This document shows, in pieces, positions 1-9,622 of a stretch of DNA of 64,000 nt. Position numbers and translations under genes: made by a program. Within the stretch, counting starts at the first letter, position 1. Each line of letters starts with the position of its first letter. Below the pieces are notes generated by a model. The model worked only from the letters and a program-made list of their open reading frames with translations, made no database searches and was not told the DNA's origin. Origin of the DNA: Gloeotrichia echinulata CP02 (GTDB taxonomy: Bacteria; Cyanobacteriota; Cyanobacteriia; Cyanobacteriales; Nostocaceae); contig CP051187.1 in assembly GCA_038087035.1 (NCBI GenBank), positions 4,407,001 through 4,471,000 of the forward strand, given 5' to 3'.

Positions 1-1
1 A

Positions 2-2767
2 AATCAGTCTATTCAAGTTTGCCAAGTTGACAAAGAAGCTTTAAGTCGTAATCAAATTCTTTTTACTGAAGAAGTCGAAAATTCCCAACTTTTAGTTAGT
101 TGTGGACAAACGGAAATTGAGACAGAAATTGCCATTGTTAATCCTCATACTTGCGAACGTTGTCAACCCTATGAAGTCGGGGAAATTTGGGTCAAAGGTA
201 AAAGTGTAGCTCAAGGATATTGGCAACGTCCAGAAGCAACAGAACATACCTTTAAAGCAGTGATTGCAGATACTCTTGAAAGTCCCTATTTACGCACAGG
301 AGACTTGGGCTTTCTCCATCAAGGGCAACTCTACGTCACGGGACGGCTCAAAGATATGATTATCATTCGTGGAGGTAATTATTATCCCCAAGATATTGAA
401 CAGAGTGTTGAACAATGTCATCCAGATTTGCGCCATAGCTGTACAGCCGCCTTTGGTATAGAGATTGAGGGAGAAGAACGGTTAGTTATTGTTCAAGAAG
501 TCGAAAGAACAGCCTTACGGAATTTTAACCAGCAAGAAGTAATAGAAACAATTCGTCGCACTGTTTTCCAAGACCACGAATTGCAAGCTTATGCCATTGT
601 TTTAATTAAACCTGCTTCTATTCCCAAAACCTCTAGTGGGAAGATTCAGCGCCATGCTTGCCGCGATCAATTTTTAAACAATCAACTCAAATTAATTATA
701 AATTCGACGATGCCCACCCTACAACAACCATTATCTAAACCAAAAGCTTCTACTACCGAAACCAGTCAACAAAAAGCGGATAAAATCCTGGATTGGTTAC
801 GAGATTATGCCAAAAATCGCATTAATTCCCACTTAATTGATGATCGCCGTTGTGTTCCTCCCTACATTGTCATGGACTTTGGTAATCACGGGATTATGGG
901 AATGCAGATTCCCGAACAATATGGGGGAATTGCTCTCAATAATCGTGATTTTATGCGGGTAATGGAACAAATATCTGCAATTGATCTCACCCTGGCTACA
1001 ATGGTGAGTCTCAATAATACTTTGGGTATTCGTCCGATTGTAAATTATGGAACAGAATCCATTAAGGAGCAATTACTACCTCTATTGGCAACTGGCAGAG
1101 AATTGTCTTCCTTTGGTATGACTGAACCAGAAGCAGGTGCAAATATTGGTGCAATTAGTACCGTTGCCATACCAGATGGTAAGGATCAATGGCGAATTCG
1201 CGGTATGAAGCGATGGAATGGTTCTGGATGGGCAGGAATGATTAATGTCTTTGTCCGTTTAATTGATCCTGAAGAATCTGGTAACAATGGCTTGACTGGG
1301 TTTATTGTTCGTCAAGGTACCCCTGGATTACGCTTAGGGAAAGAATCCTTAAGCATGGGATTACGAGGAATTATGCAAAATGCCATTTATTTCGATGATG
1401 TCCTCGTCACTAAAGAACAATTACTCGGAGAATTGGGCAATGGTACTGAACCCGCTGATGATGCTTTAGTATATGCCCGGTTAGGAATTGGCATGATGGG
1501 CGTTGGTGGTATGAAACGCTGCTTACAGTTAATGTTGCGCTATGCTTCCCGTCGCTCAGTCGCTACTGGTAGGTTACTAGAAAATCCCGTTACTATTGCC
1601 AAACTTGACCATTTAACTGGGGCAACAGTAGCAACAGAAAGTTTATTAAAATGTGTTACCACAGCTTTAGATAGTCAGGTCGCTGTACCACGAGAAATGG
1701 CAGTAATTGCCAAAATTGTTGGCGCTGATTATTTATGGGAAGCCGCCGATAGTTTAATGCAAATGATGGGAGGCAGAGGTTACATGGAAACCAATCTTGC
1801 CCCCCAAATTCTCCGGGATGCCAGAGTCTTACGCATCGGTGAAGGACCTAATGAAAGTTTGAAAATCTTTTTAGGTAAAAGCGTTACTCATACTCAAAAA
1901 CTGGCTGAATTTTTGGCAGATATCCTCGATGCACCTGAATTAGCATCCCAACTTCAAGAAGCAACCCAAGAGATTAATCAGCGTTGTCTTCAGTTGAAGA
2001 TATTTAATGATCGCTCCTCTGCGATCGCTTGGGCTTATTCCTTGATTGGAGAATTAGCTTGTTATGCAACTTTAGTAGCAGCAACAGCGAAAATCAGGGA
2101 AATTCATCCCAGTGAGAAACGAGATCATGCTTTAGCCTGGAGTCAGTTACACTTTGAGCAATGTCTGCAAAGCGCACGTACAGGAGTCAACGCGGAAACT
2201 TTATTTTCTAAAGTTGAGACAATTTCCGAACGAATTAACGATTATACTCAGTCTATTGATGATATTGAGCAAAGCTTGGCAGGATCAGATTATGAATTAG
2301 ATGAGTTACTAGTCTTAAATCCAGAAGCTAAGACAAAAATTAATCCTCTAGCTGTGGTGGAATTTGCCAGCAAGCCTATAAGCAATGGTAATGAAGCCAC
2401 TCAAACCATTACTCTCAATCATCAAACTCCAGAAATGCTGGAAACTTGGATTTGTGAATGGTTGAATAAAAAGCTCAAAGTTGATCCTGATACCATTAAA
2501 CCCAGCCTGTCTTTTGCTGATTTTGGTTTGGATTCTATTTTTGCAGTGGAACTAGCCCAAGATATTACTGATTGGTGTGGATTGGAGGTTGAAGCTACTA
2601 TTGTTTGGAATTATCCCACCGTTGAAGCTTTAGCTAACTATTTAGCTGAAGGTCTCAATCACACAGATGCTTCTACTGTTTCAGCTAATTTACCAGAGAA
2701 AGAAGAAGTCTTGAAAGTTTTAGGTCAAATATCAGACGAGGAAATGTCTGCCTTATTAGGCAACTAG
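2..2767 (+). CDS. FAAL-acyl-CoA dehydrogenase-ACP fusion, 5' partial
   Basis: The reading frame is open from base 2, so the gene enters from the left; 921 residues are visible. Residues 1 to about 230 are the C-terminal half of a fatty-acyl-AMP ligase (LVSCGQ, GEIWVKG, YLRTGDLGF, IIRGGNYYPQDIE, and a terminal KTSSGKIQR lysine motif). About 255-660 is an acyl-CoA dehydrogenase fold (SFGMTEPEAGAN flavin-binding motif, GGRGYMETN, and IGEGPNE holding the likely catalytic Glu). An ACP follows, with its phosphopantetheine Ser at about 845 in DFGLDSI. The C-terminus (about 900-921) is an acidic helix like cyanobacterial PKS docking tails. By family, the ligase loads a free fatty acid on the ACP and the dehydrogenase introduces an alpha,beta double bond. 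It lies 163 bp before a PKS gene and is probably the starter loader. The fusion order is clear; the substrate chain length is not. Confidence 0.9.
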   Translation, partial: NQSIQVCQVDKEALSRNQILFTEEVENSQLLVSCGQTEIETEIAIVNPHTCERCQPYEVGEIWVKGKSVAQGYWQRPEATEHTFKAVIADTLESPYLRTGDLGFLHQGQLYVTGRLKDMIIIRGGNYYPQDIEQSVEQCHPDLRHSCTAAFGIEIEGEERLVIVQEVERTALRNFNQQEVIETIRRTVFQDHELQAYAIVLIKPASIPKTSSGKIQRHACRDQFLNNQLKLIINSTMPTLQQPLSKPKASTTETSQQKADKILDWLRDYAKNRINSHLIDDRRCVPPYIVMDFGNHGIMGMQIPEQYGGIALNNRDFMRVMEQISAIDLTLATMVSLNNTLGIRPIVNYGTESIKEQLLPLLATGRELSSFGMTEPEAGANIGAISTVAIPDGKDQWRIRGMKRWNGSGWAGMINVFVRLIDPEESGNNGLTGFIVRQGTPGLRLGKESLSMGLRGIMQNAIYFDDVLVTKEQLLGELGNGTEPADDALVYARLGIGMMGVGGMKRCLQLMLRYASRRSVATGRLLENPVTIAKLDHLTGATVATESLLKCVTTALDSQVAVPREMAVIAKIVGADYLWEAADSLMQMMGGRGYMETNLAPQILRDARVLRIGEGPNESLKIFLGKSVTHTQKLAEFLADILDAPELASQLQEATQEINQRCLQLKIFNDRSSAIAWAYSLIGELACYATLVAATAKIREIHPSEKRDHALAWSQLHFEQCLQSARTGVNAETLFSKVETISERINDYTQSIDDIEQSLAGSDYELDELLVLNPEAKTKINPLAVVEFASKPISNGNEATQTITLNHQTPEMLETWICEWLNKKLKVDPDTIKPSLSFADFGLDSIFAVELAQDITDWCGLEVEATIVWNYPTVEALANYLAEGLNHTDASTVSANLPEKEEVLKVLGQISDEEMSALLGN

Positions 2768-2930
2768 ACTGCTAATAACTCATTGCTTAAGAGTCACAGT
2801 GTCGAACGCGTGGAAGATAATGCCTAAAACAACTATTTTCTTAACTTCGGCACTTGTCACTAATTCATATTTATCTACAACTTCAGGTTCCGCTACCACC
2901 TAGTATTTAAAATTTGATAGTAATAATATT

Positions 2931-5900
2931 ATGAATGACCAAAAGAAAGCATTTTTAGAAAGATATCAACAACTTGATGCCATTGTTAAAGCACAAACTG
3001 AACCCATTGCTATTATCGGGCTAGGTTGTCGTTTTCCAGGAGGTGTGAATGATCCAGATAGCTATTGGCAACTATTAGTTAATGGAATTGATGCCATGAC
3101 GGAAATTCCTACTAACCGTTGGGATTTAGAGAAATACTATGATCAAGATCCCGACATACCGGGAAAAATGTATAGCTGTCACGGCGCATTTCTTGATCAG
3201 GTTGACGAATTTGATCCCTCATTCTTTGGCATCAGTCCTAGAGAAGCTGCTGGCATGGATCCTCAACAGCGATTATTGTTAGAAGTTTGTTGGGAAGCCT
3301 TGGAAAATGGCGGAATGGCTCCCGAAAGTTTGATGAATAGTCAAACAGGAGTTTTTATGGGCATTTTCCGCGATGATTATGCTCAGTTATGTTTTCATGA
3401 CGCAGTTCTTGACCATATTGATGCTTATAACAGTTTAGGAACTAGTCGCGCCATTGCAGTTGGTAGATTATCTTATATTTTTGGGTTTCAAGGGCCAACA
3501 ATGCAAGTGGATACCGCTTGTTCTTCCTCATTGTTGTCCATTCATTTAGCTTGCCAGAGTTTACGTAATCAAGAATGTAATCTAGCTTTAGCAGGGGGAG
3601 TCAATTTAATGTTAACTCCTGCTACCGCCATCAGCAACTGTAAATTAAAGGCAGTTTCTCCCGATGGTCGTAGTAAAACCTTTGATGCTTCTGCTAATGG
3701 CTATGGCAGAGGAGAAGGTTGCGGTGTCGTGGTGTTAAAACGGTTGGCTGATGCCATTAAAGAGGGCGATCGCATTTTAGCCCAGATTCGTGGCTCGGCT
3801 GTCAATCATGATGGACGTAGTAATGGCTTAACAGCCCCCAATGGACAAGCACAAGAATCTTTATTAAAAGAAGCTCTAAAAAGAGCAAAAATTGAGGCCA
3901 AAGACCTGCAATATGTCGAAGTTCATGGCACAGGAACTTCTTTAGGTGATCCCATTGAAGTGTTGTCTTTGGGGAAGGTTTATAGTCAGGGTCGTAGTCC
4001 AGACAATCCCTTAATGCTGGGGACAGTAAAAACAAATATGGGGCATTTGGAAGGTGCCGCTGGGGTTGCTGCCCTAATCAAGACGGTTTTACAATTAAAA
4101 AATCAACAAATTGCCCCTAATCTTCATTTTAATACTCCTAATCCCTATATTCCTTGGGACAAACTACCAATCAAGATCCCGACAACATTAACGCCTTGGT
4201 CTCCAGTGAAGGTATCTCGGATGGCAGGAGTCAGCGCTTTTGGGATGAGTGGCACAAATGTACATTTAATTGTTGAAGAAAGTAAAAACGAAAAAAAAGC
4301 AGAAGACAAGGAAAATTTACAACTCCCTTGGCATTTAATTACCCTTTCCGCCAAAAATGACCAAGCTTTGCAGGAATTAGCCCAACGGTATGAGACTTTT
4401 TTGAGTGAAAATACCCAACTATCCAACGAAGACATCTCTTATACTGCCAATACTGGGCGATCGCATTTTGATCACCGTTTAGCAATCCCCTTTCAGAATC
4501 AAAAACAGCTTCAGCAAGAACTAAATGCTGTCTATAGAGGAGAAACATTATATTTAAGTCAAAAAAAGGTATTAACACGGAAGAAGCCTCCTAAAGTAGC
4601 TTTTTTGTTCACAGGACAAGGCTCACAATACCAGGGAATGGCGAAGGAATTGTATCAAACCCAACCTACTTTCCGTCGGGCTTTAGATAAGTGCGATCAA
4701 ATTTTACAAAAATATGGGGTGCAATCTATCTTAGAAATTTTATATGGGGAAAAAACAGATAATCCCTTAATTGATCAAACTTTTTATACTCAAATCTGCT
4801 TATTTTCCGTAGAATATTCCCTCGCCCAATTGTGGTTATCTTGGGGAGTTAAGCCCCATTATCTGATTGGTCATAGTGTAGGAGAATATGTAGCTGCTTG
4901 TTTAGCTGGAGTGTTTAGTTTAGCAGATGGCTTAAAATTAATTGCCCATCGGGGACGATTAATGCAAGAATTACCTAAAACAGGGATGATGGCTGCTGTG
5001 TTTGCCAATGCGGAGACTGTGAGTAATGAACTGAAAACATCAACAGGAATCGTGGCGATCGCTGGGATAAATAGCCCAGAGAATACTATCATTTCTGGTG
5101 AAACGGCAGCTATTAACAGATTATTACAGCAATTTAAAGCCAAAAATATTGAAAGTCGTCCCTTAACGGTCTCCCATGCTTTTCATTCTCCGCTAATGAC
5201 AGCAATGATTGGGAAATTTCAAGAGATAGCCAAAACTATTACCTATCATATTCCTAGTCTGCCCATTATTTCTAATATTACAGGGAATGTAATTAATGCA
5301 GAGATAACTAACCCTAATTACTGGGTTCATCATCTTCTGTCTCCAGTTCAATTTGTTCAGGGAATTGAGCAATTAAGTCAGTTAAAAACCGATATATTTT
5401 TAGAAATTGGCGCAAAAGCAACCTTAATTTCTCTAGGACAACAAATCTTACCCGATTATGGAGTTTGGTTAGGTAGTCTCAGTCCCAAATACTCCAACTG
5501 GGAAACTCTGTTAAAGAGTTTAGCAAAACTCTATGTTGAAGGTGTAAAAATTGATTGGAAGGGCTTTAATCAAGATTATCATCGCCAAAAACTGGCTTTA
5601 CCAACTTATCCTTTTCAAAGACAGCGATATTGGTTAGATTACCCTGAACCTGAAGCCAAAAACTCTAATGTGACAGCCAATGCTTTCCATCCCCTCTTGC
5701 ATAAATCCTTCTGTCTTTTGGGTGCAAATGAAATTCACTATCAATCCGAATTTGATAAAGTTAACCCAGCTTTTTTACAAGATCATTTGGTGTTTGATAC
5801 TCCCATTTTTCCTGCCACAGCCTATCTAGAAATGGTGTTAACCGCAGGAAATGAGCAATATAAAGGAAATAAAATAAGCCTGACGGAAATTAGTCTAGAA

Positions 5901-8387
5901 AAAGCCTTAGTTCTTCCCGAAGATCAACTTAAACAGGTGCAATTAAGCTTGCTTAATGGTCGCAAGTTTGAAATTGTCAGCTTATCGGAAGATGGAAATC
6001 AATCTCCGGTTCTGCATATATCAGGAAAATTAGCTAGCTATGAAAGTGATCCGTTAACCATCAATTGGGCAGAGATTCAGCAAGGCTGTCAAGAAGAAAT
6101 TGATGTTGACAGCTATTATCAAGAATGTTTGGATCAAGGGGTGAACTATGGCAGTAGTTTTCAGGTTATTACCCAACTTTTCCGCAATCAAACCGAAATA
6201 ACTGCCAAAATTGAACTTCCAGATCACTTAATTTCTCAAAAGAATAGTTACCAACTACATCCAGTCTTACTTGATGGCTGTTTTCATGCCATGTTTGCAT
6301 TATTTCCATCGCTGCCAAGAAATACAACCTATCTGCCCACAGCAATAGATAAGTTAGTTTTTTATGGGGCTAAGGAAACCTCTTTGTATTGTCATGGTCA
6401 ATTAAATCACAGCAATGAGAAAAATGGAATTTTTACCGCCAATTTGACTATTTGCAATGAATCAGGGCAATTAATCAGCGAAATTGACGGATTAACCTTT
6501 CAAGTTGTTACACCTCAAACCCTATTATCCCATAGCCAGAGGTTGACAGATAGCTTATATGAGGTGGGATGGCAAGCATTACCTATGATTCCCCAAGGTT
6601 TTACTCAGACAGGAAATTGGTTAATTTTTGCTGATCAAAAAGGGGTAGGAGCAGAACTAGCAGCACAATTACAACAACAAGGACATGAATGTAGCCTTGT
6701 CACCCAGTCAACTAAAAATTGGCAAACCCTGCTAGAAAATACTTATCAAGGCATTGTTTATTTGTGGGGATTAGATTATGACAAATCTCCAGAAAATAGT
6801 GATATGTTGGCAGAAAGTCAGCAACAACTTTGTGGAACATTGCTATACTTAGTACAGCAATTAACCAAGATTGACATTGGTCATCATCCTCGGCTCTATA
6901 TTGCCACTCAATCTGCTCAAAATATCCCCTCTCATCCCGCTGCTGTTACTATCCAACAAAGTTCCCTATGGGGTCTAGGACGTACTATAGCTTTAGAATA
7001 TCCTGAGTTGTGTTGTCTGTGCATTGATGGTGATGGTGGGAATGATAGCAAAACCCTGGCATCAGAATTATTTGTTTCTCTCCAAAGTCAGGATGGAGAA
7101 CAACAAATTGCTTGGCGTAAGAGTCAGCGATATGTTGCCCGTTTAGGAAAATTGAAACCTAAATCCGCTACAAATTCTCTAACCATTGATAAAAATGCTA
7201 CCTATCTCATCACTGGAGGCTTAGGTGCATTGGGACAGCAAACTGCACAATGGTTAATTGAAAAAGGAGCGAAAACCTTAGTTTTATTAAGTCGTCGGGG
7301 AATAAATCCAAGTATTGAACCAATTATCAGTCAATTAGAAGCAAAGGGAGTAAAAGTAGAGGTCTTAGCAGGGGATGTGGGCAAAATATCTCAGATGCGT
7401 CAAGTTTTCGCCTTTATCCATAGTCAGTTACCTCCTTTGAAAGGAATTATTCATGCCGCAGGGGTTTTAGACGATGCCGTTTTACAACAGCAAACCTGGG
7501 AAAAATTTAATCGTGTATTTGCGCCCAAAATTCTGGGGGCTTGGAATTTACACACTCTCAGTCAAGGGGATCAACTGGATTGGTTTGTATCATTTTCTTC
7601 TGTTGCTTCGGTTTTAGGCTCATCAGGGCAGGGAAATTATGCCAGTGCTAACGCCTTTTTGGACAGTTTAGCCCATTATCGGCACTCTTTAGGACTTCCT
7701 GCTCTAACTATTAATTGGGGACCCTGGGAAGAAGGTGGTATGGTGCAACAGTTAAATGAAAAAGAGAAAAGACGATTATTTAAGCAAGGATTTACTTATC
7801 TAAATCCCAAACAAGGCTTAAATCTGTTAGAAAAAGTGATGAAACTCTCTTCACCCCAAATTACGGTGACTTCTGTAAATTGGAATACCTTTTTTAATGC
7901 CTTAGCAAGTCAAATAATTCCTCCCTTTTTCAGCGATTTACAACAGCCATCACATCAAAAAGAGAAAAAACAAGGGAGTTTCCTGCAGTTTTTAGGTGAA
8001 ATTCCTGCTAATGAACGCCAGGATGCCCTCACCTATCATGTCCAGAAGGTGGTTGCGGAAATTCTAGGTATTCCAGTTACAGAATTTACCCAAGTGGATC
8101 AGGGCTTTTTTGATTTAGGAATGGATTCATTGATGGTAGTGGAATTGCGAAACCGTTTAGGTAGAGACTTAGGAGAATCTCTTCCCTCAACCCTAACGTT
8201 TAAATATCCAACCGTGGAAACTTTGGTAGATTACCTCATGGTTGAGATTATTCTCCTAGATTTTGCTTTAAAACCTTTGCGAATAGGTCATAAATCCCCT
8301 TCAACAGCTGTAGTCAATGACGAATTAGATGACTTGTCTCAAGAGGAAGTGGCTGATTTGCTGTTACAGGAATTAAATTCATTATAA
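2931..8387 (+). CDS. Type I polyketide synthase, KS-AT-DH-KR-ACP
   Basis: This is a single-module modular PKS of 1818 residues. The KS has Cys197 in DTACSSS, His332 in HGTGTS and His372 in NMGHLEGAAG. The AT has Ser649 in GHSVGEY and a malonyl-type HAFHS motif at 749-753. The DH has His952 in DHLVFDTP and a likely Asp1115 in LLDGCFH. The KR has TGGLGALG near 1429, Tyr1570 in NYASANAF and an LDD motif at 1513-1515, indicating B-type stereochemistry and so an E-alkene after dehydration. The ACP carries Ser1733 in LGMDSL. No ER or methyltransferase domain is visible. The N-terminus is a short linker before the KS, and the C-terminus (LSQEEVADLLLQEL) is a docking-type helix. It should extend the loaded acyl chain by two carbons and leave a double bond. 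Confidence 0.95.
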   Translation: MNDQKKAFLERYQQLDAIVKAQTEPIAIIGLGCRFPGGVNDPDSYWQLLVNGIDAMTEIPTNRWDLEKYYDQDPDIPGKMYSCHGAFLDQVDEFDPSFFGISPREAAGMDPQQRLLLEVCWEALENGGMAPESLMNSQTGVFMGIFRDDYAQLCFHDAVLDHIDAYNSLGTSRAIAVGRLSYIFGFQGPTMQVDTACSSSLLSIHLACQSLRNQECNLALAGGVNLMLTPATAISNCKLKAVSPDGRSKTFDASANGYGRGEGCGVVVLKRLADAIKEGDRILAQIRGSAVNHDGRSNGLTAPNGQAQESLLKEALKRAKIEAKDLQYVEVHGTGTSLGDPIEVLSLGKVYSQGRSPDNPLMLGTVKTNMGHLEGAAGVAALIKTVLQLKNQQIAPNLHFNTPNPYIPWDKLPIKIPTTLTPWSPVKVSRMAGVSAFGMSGTNVHLIVEESKNEKKAEDKENLQLPWHLITLSAKNDQALQELAQRYETFLSENTQLSNEDISYTANTGRSHFDHRLAIPFQNQKQLQQELNAVYRGETLYLSQKKVLTRKKPPKVAFLFTGQGSQYQGMAKELYQTQPTFRRALDKCDQILQKYGVQSILEILYGEKTDNPLIDQTFYTQICLFSVEYSLAQLWLSWGVKPHYLIGHSVGEYVAACLAGVFSLADGLKLIAHRGRLMQELPKTGMMAAVFANAETVSNELKTSTGIVAIAGINSPENTIISGETAAINRLLQQFKAKNIESRPLTVSHAFHSPLMTAMIGKFQEIAKTITYHIPSLPIISNITGNVINAEITNPNYWVHHLLSPVQFVQGIEQLSQLKTDIFLEIGAKATLISLGQQILPDYGVWLGSLSPKYSNWETLLKSLAKLYVEGVKIDWKGFNQDYHRQKLALPTYPFQRQRYWLDYPEPEAKNSNVTANAFHPLLHKSFCLLGANEIHYQSEFDKVNPAFLQDHLVFDTPIFPATAYLEMVLTAGNEQYKGNKISLTEISLEKALVLPEDQLKQVQLSLLNGRKFEIVSLSEDGNQSPVLHISGKLASYESDPLTINWAEIQQGCQEEIDVDSYYQECLDQGVNYGSSFQVITQLFRNQTEITAKIELPDHLISQKNSYQLHPVLLDGCFHAMFALFPSLPRNTTYLPTAIDKLVFYGAKETSLYCHGQLNHSNEKNGIFTANLTICNESGQLISEIDGLTFQVVTPQTLLSHSQRLTDSLYEVGWQALPMIPQGFTQTGNWLIFADQKGVGAELAAQLQQQGHECSLVTQSTKNWQTLLENTYQGIVYLWGLDYDKSPENSDMLAESQQQLCGTLLYLVQQLTKIDIGHHPRLYIATQSAQNIPSHPAAVTIQQSSLWGLGRTIALEYPELCCLCIDGDGGNDSKTLASELFVSLQSQDGEQQIAWRKSQRYVARLGKLKPKSATNSLTIDKNATYLITGGLGALGQQTAQWLIEKGAKTLVLLSRRGINPSIEPIISQLEAKGVKVEVLAGDVGKISQMRQVFAFIHSQLPPLKGIIHAAGVLDDAVLQQQTWEKFNRVFAPKILGAWNLHTLSQGDQLDWFVSFSSVASVLGSSGQGNYASANAFLDSLAHYRHSLGLPALTINWGPWEEGGMVQQLNEKEKRRLFKQGFTYLNPKQGLNLLEKVMKLSSPQITVTSVNWNTFFNALASQIIPPFFSDLQQPSHQKEKKQGSFLQFLGEIPANERQDALTYHVQKVVAEILGIPVTEFTQVDQGFFDLGMDSLMVVELRNRLGRDLGESLPSTLTFKYPTVETLVDYLMVEIILLDFALKPLRIGHKSPSTAVVNDELDDLSQEEVADLLLQELNSL

Positions 8388-8503
8388 AATGATAAAAAGT
8401 GATTTGTATATTTTAAGCTCTTTTGATTTTTGCAAGATTTCAAAATATTATCTTCGATGGCATTATCCAGACTTCAATTTTTATGAAATAAGGAGAAAAA
8501 CCA

Positions 8504-9541
8504 GTGAAATATAATCAGTTAGGAAATAGTGATATATTAGTATCAGAAATGTGTTTAGGTACTATGACTTATGGACAACAAAACTCTATTGAAGATGCTA
8601 AATTACTATTAGATTATGGTGTTGGTGCAGGGATTAATTTTTTGGATACAGCAGAAATGTATCCTGTCCCAAGAAAAGCAGAAACTCAGGGAAAAACAGA
8701 AGCATATATTGGTGAATGGTTAGCGAAGCAACAACGGGATAAAATAATTGTTGCAACTAAAATAGCAGGACCAGGCGATAGCTTATCTTATATAAGAAAA
8801 GATAATCGCATAGATCGTAAAAATATTACCAAGGCAGTAGAAGACAGTTTAAGACGATTAGGAACTGAATATATCGATCTCTATCAGATTCACTGGCCAG
8901 ATCGCTATGTTCCTCTTTTTTTTAATGCGCCTGAGTATGACCAAACTCAAGAGCGAGAAACAGTACCAATTGCCGAACAATTAGAAGTATTTGCTGATGT
9001 AATTAAAGCAGGAAAAATCAGGTATTTGGGTTTAAGCAATGAAACCCCTTGGGGAGTGAGCGAATTTTGTCATATAGCGGAAAAATTAGGGTTGCCAAAG
9101 GTCGTATCTATTCAAAATGCTTTCAACTTAACTAACCGAGTTTTTCACATTAATTTAGCAGAAACTTGTCGTTTTCATCATGTTAGTTTACTAGCTTATA
9201 GTCCTTTAGGTTTTGGCACACTTACTGGAAAATATCTCAATGGAATTCCAGAAAAATCTCGTTATGGACTATTTAAAGGTATTGGTCGTCGCTATGAGAA
9301 AACAAACTCTGAAAAAGCAGTCAAAAGTTATGTGGATATTGCTAGGAAATATAACCTGAGTCCAGCAAAAATGGCAATAGCTTTTGTGCGATCGCGTTGG
9401 TTTGTAACTAGCACAATTATTGGTGCAACCACTTTAGAACAGTTACAGGAAAATATTTCCAGTGTGAATCTAGAATTATATCCAGAAATATTAGCAGAAA
9501 TAGACAAAATTCACGCTCTCTATCCGAATCCTAGCCCCTAG
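8504..9541 (+). CDS. Aldo/keto reductase (Tas-like)
   Basis: This 345-residue NADP(H)-dependent aldo/keto reductase resembles E. coli Tas. Tetrad positions are visible: Asp and Tyr in FLDTAEMY, Lys in VATKIAG and His in YQIHWPD; the TIIGATTLEQL loop near the C-terminus matches the cofactor-binding region. It starts with GTG, chosen because AAGGAG lies about 10 bp upstream. It sits between two PKS genes, so it may reduce a carbonyl of the polyketide or of a released aldehyde or ketone. The actual substrate is unknown. Confidence 0.85.
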   Translation: MKYNQLGNSDILVSEMCLGTMTYGQQNSIEDAKLLLDYGVGAGINFLDTAEMYPVPRKAETQGKTEAYIGEWLAKQQRDKIIVATKIAGPGDSLSYIRKDNRIDRKNITKAVEDSLRRLGTEYIDLYQIHWPDRYVPLFFNAPEYDQTQERETVPIAEQLEVFADVIKAGKIRYLGLSNETPWGVSEFCHIAEKLGLPKVVSIQNAFNLTNRVFHINLAETCRFHHVSLLAYSPLGFGTLTGKYLNGIPEKSRYGLFKGIGRRYEKTNSEKAVKSYVDIARKYNLSPAKMAIAFVRSRWFVTSTIIGATTLEQLQENISSVNLELYPEILAEIDKIHALYPNPSP

Positions 9542-9622
9542 TTTAGCGCAGGGCTGTTTCATTATTTAAAAGCATTCTTATCCACTGATTGATCAACTGC
9601 TACTCACACTTACTAATTCACC

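Noticed and set aside
3802..5143. Several minus-strand open frames inside the first PKS gene
   Set aside because: They are antisense shadows of a clearly coding PKS and resemble no family.
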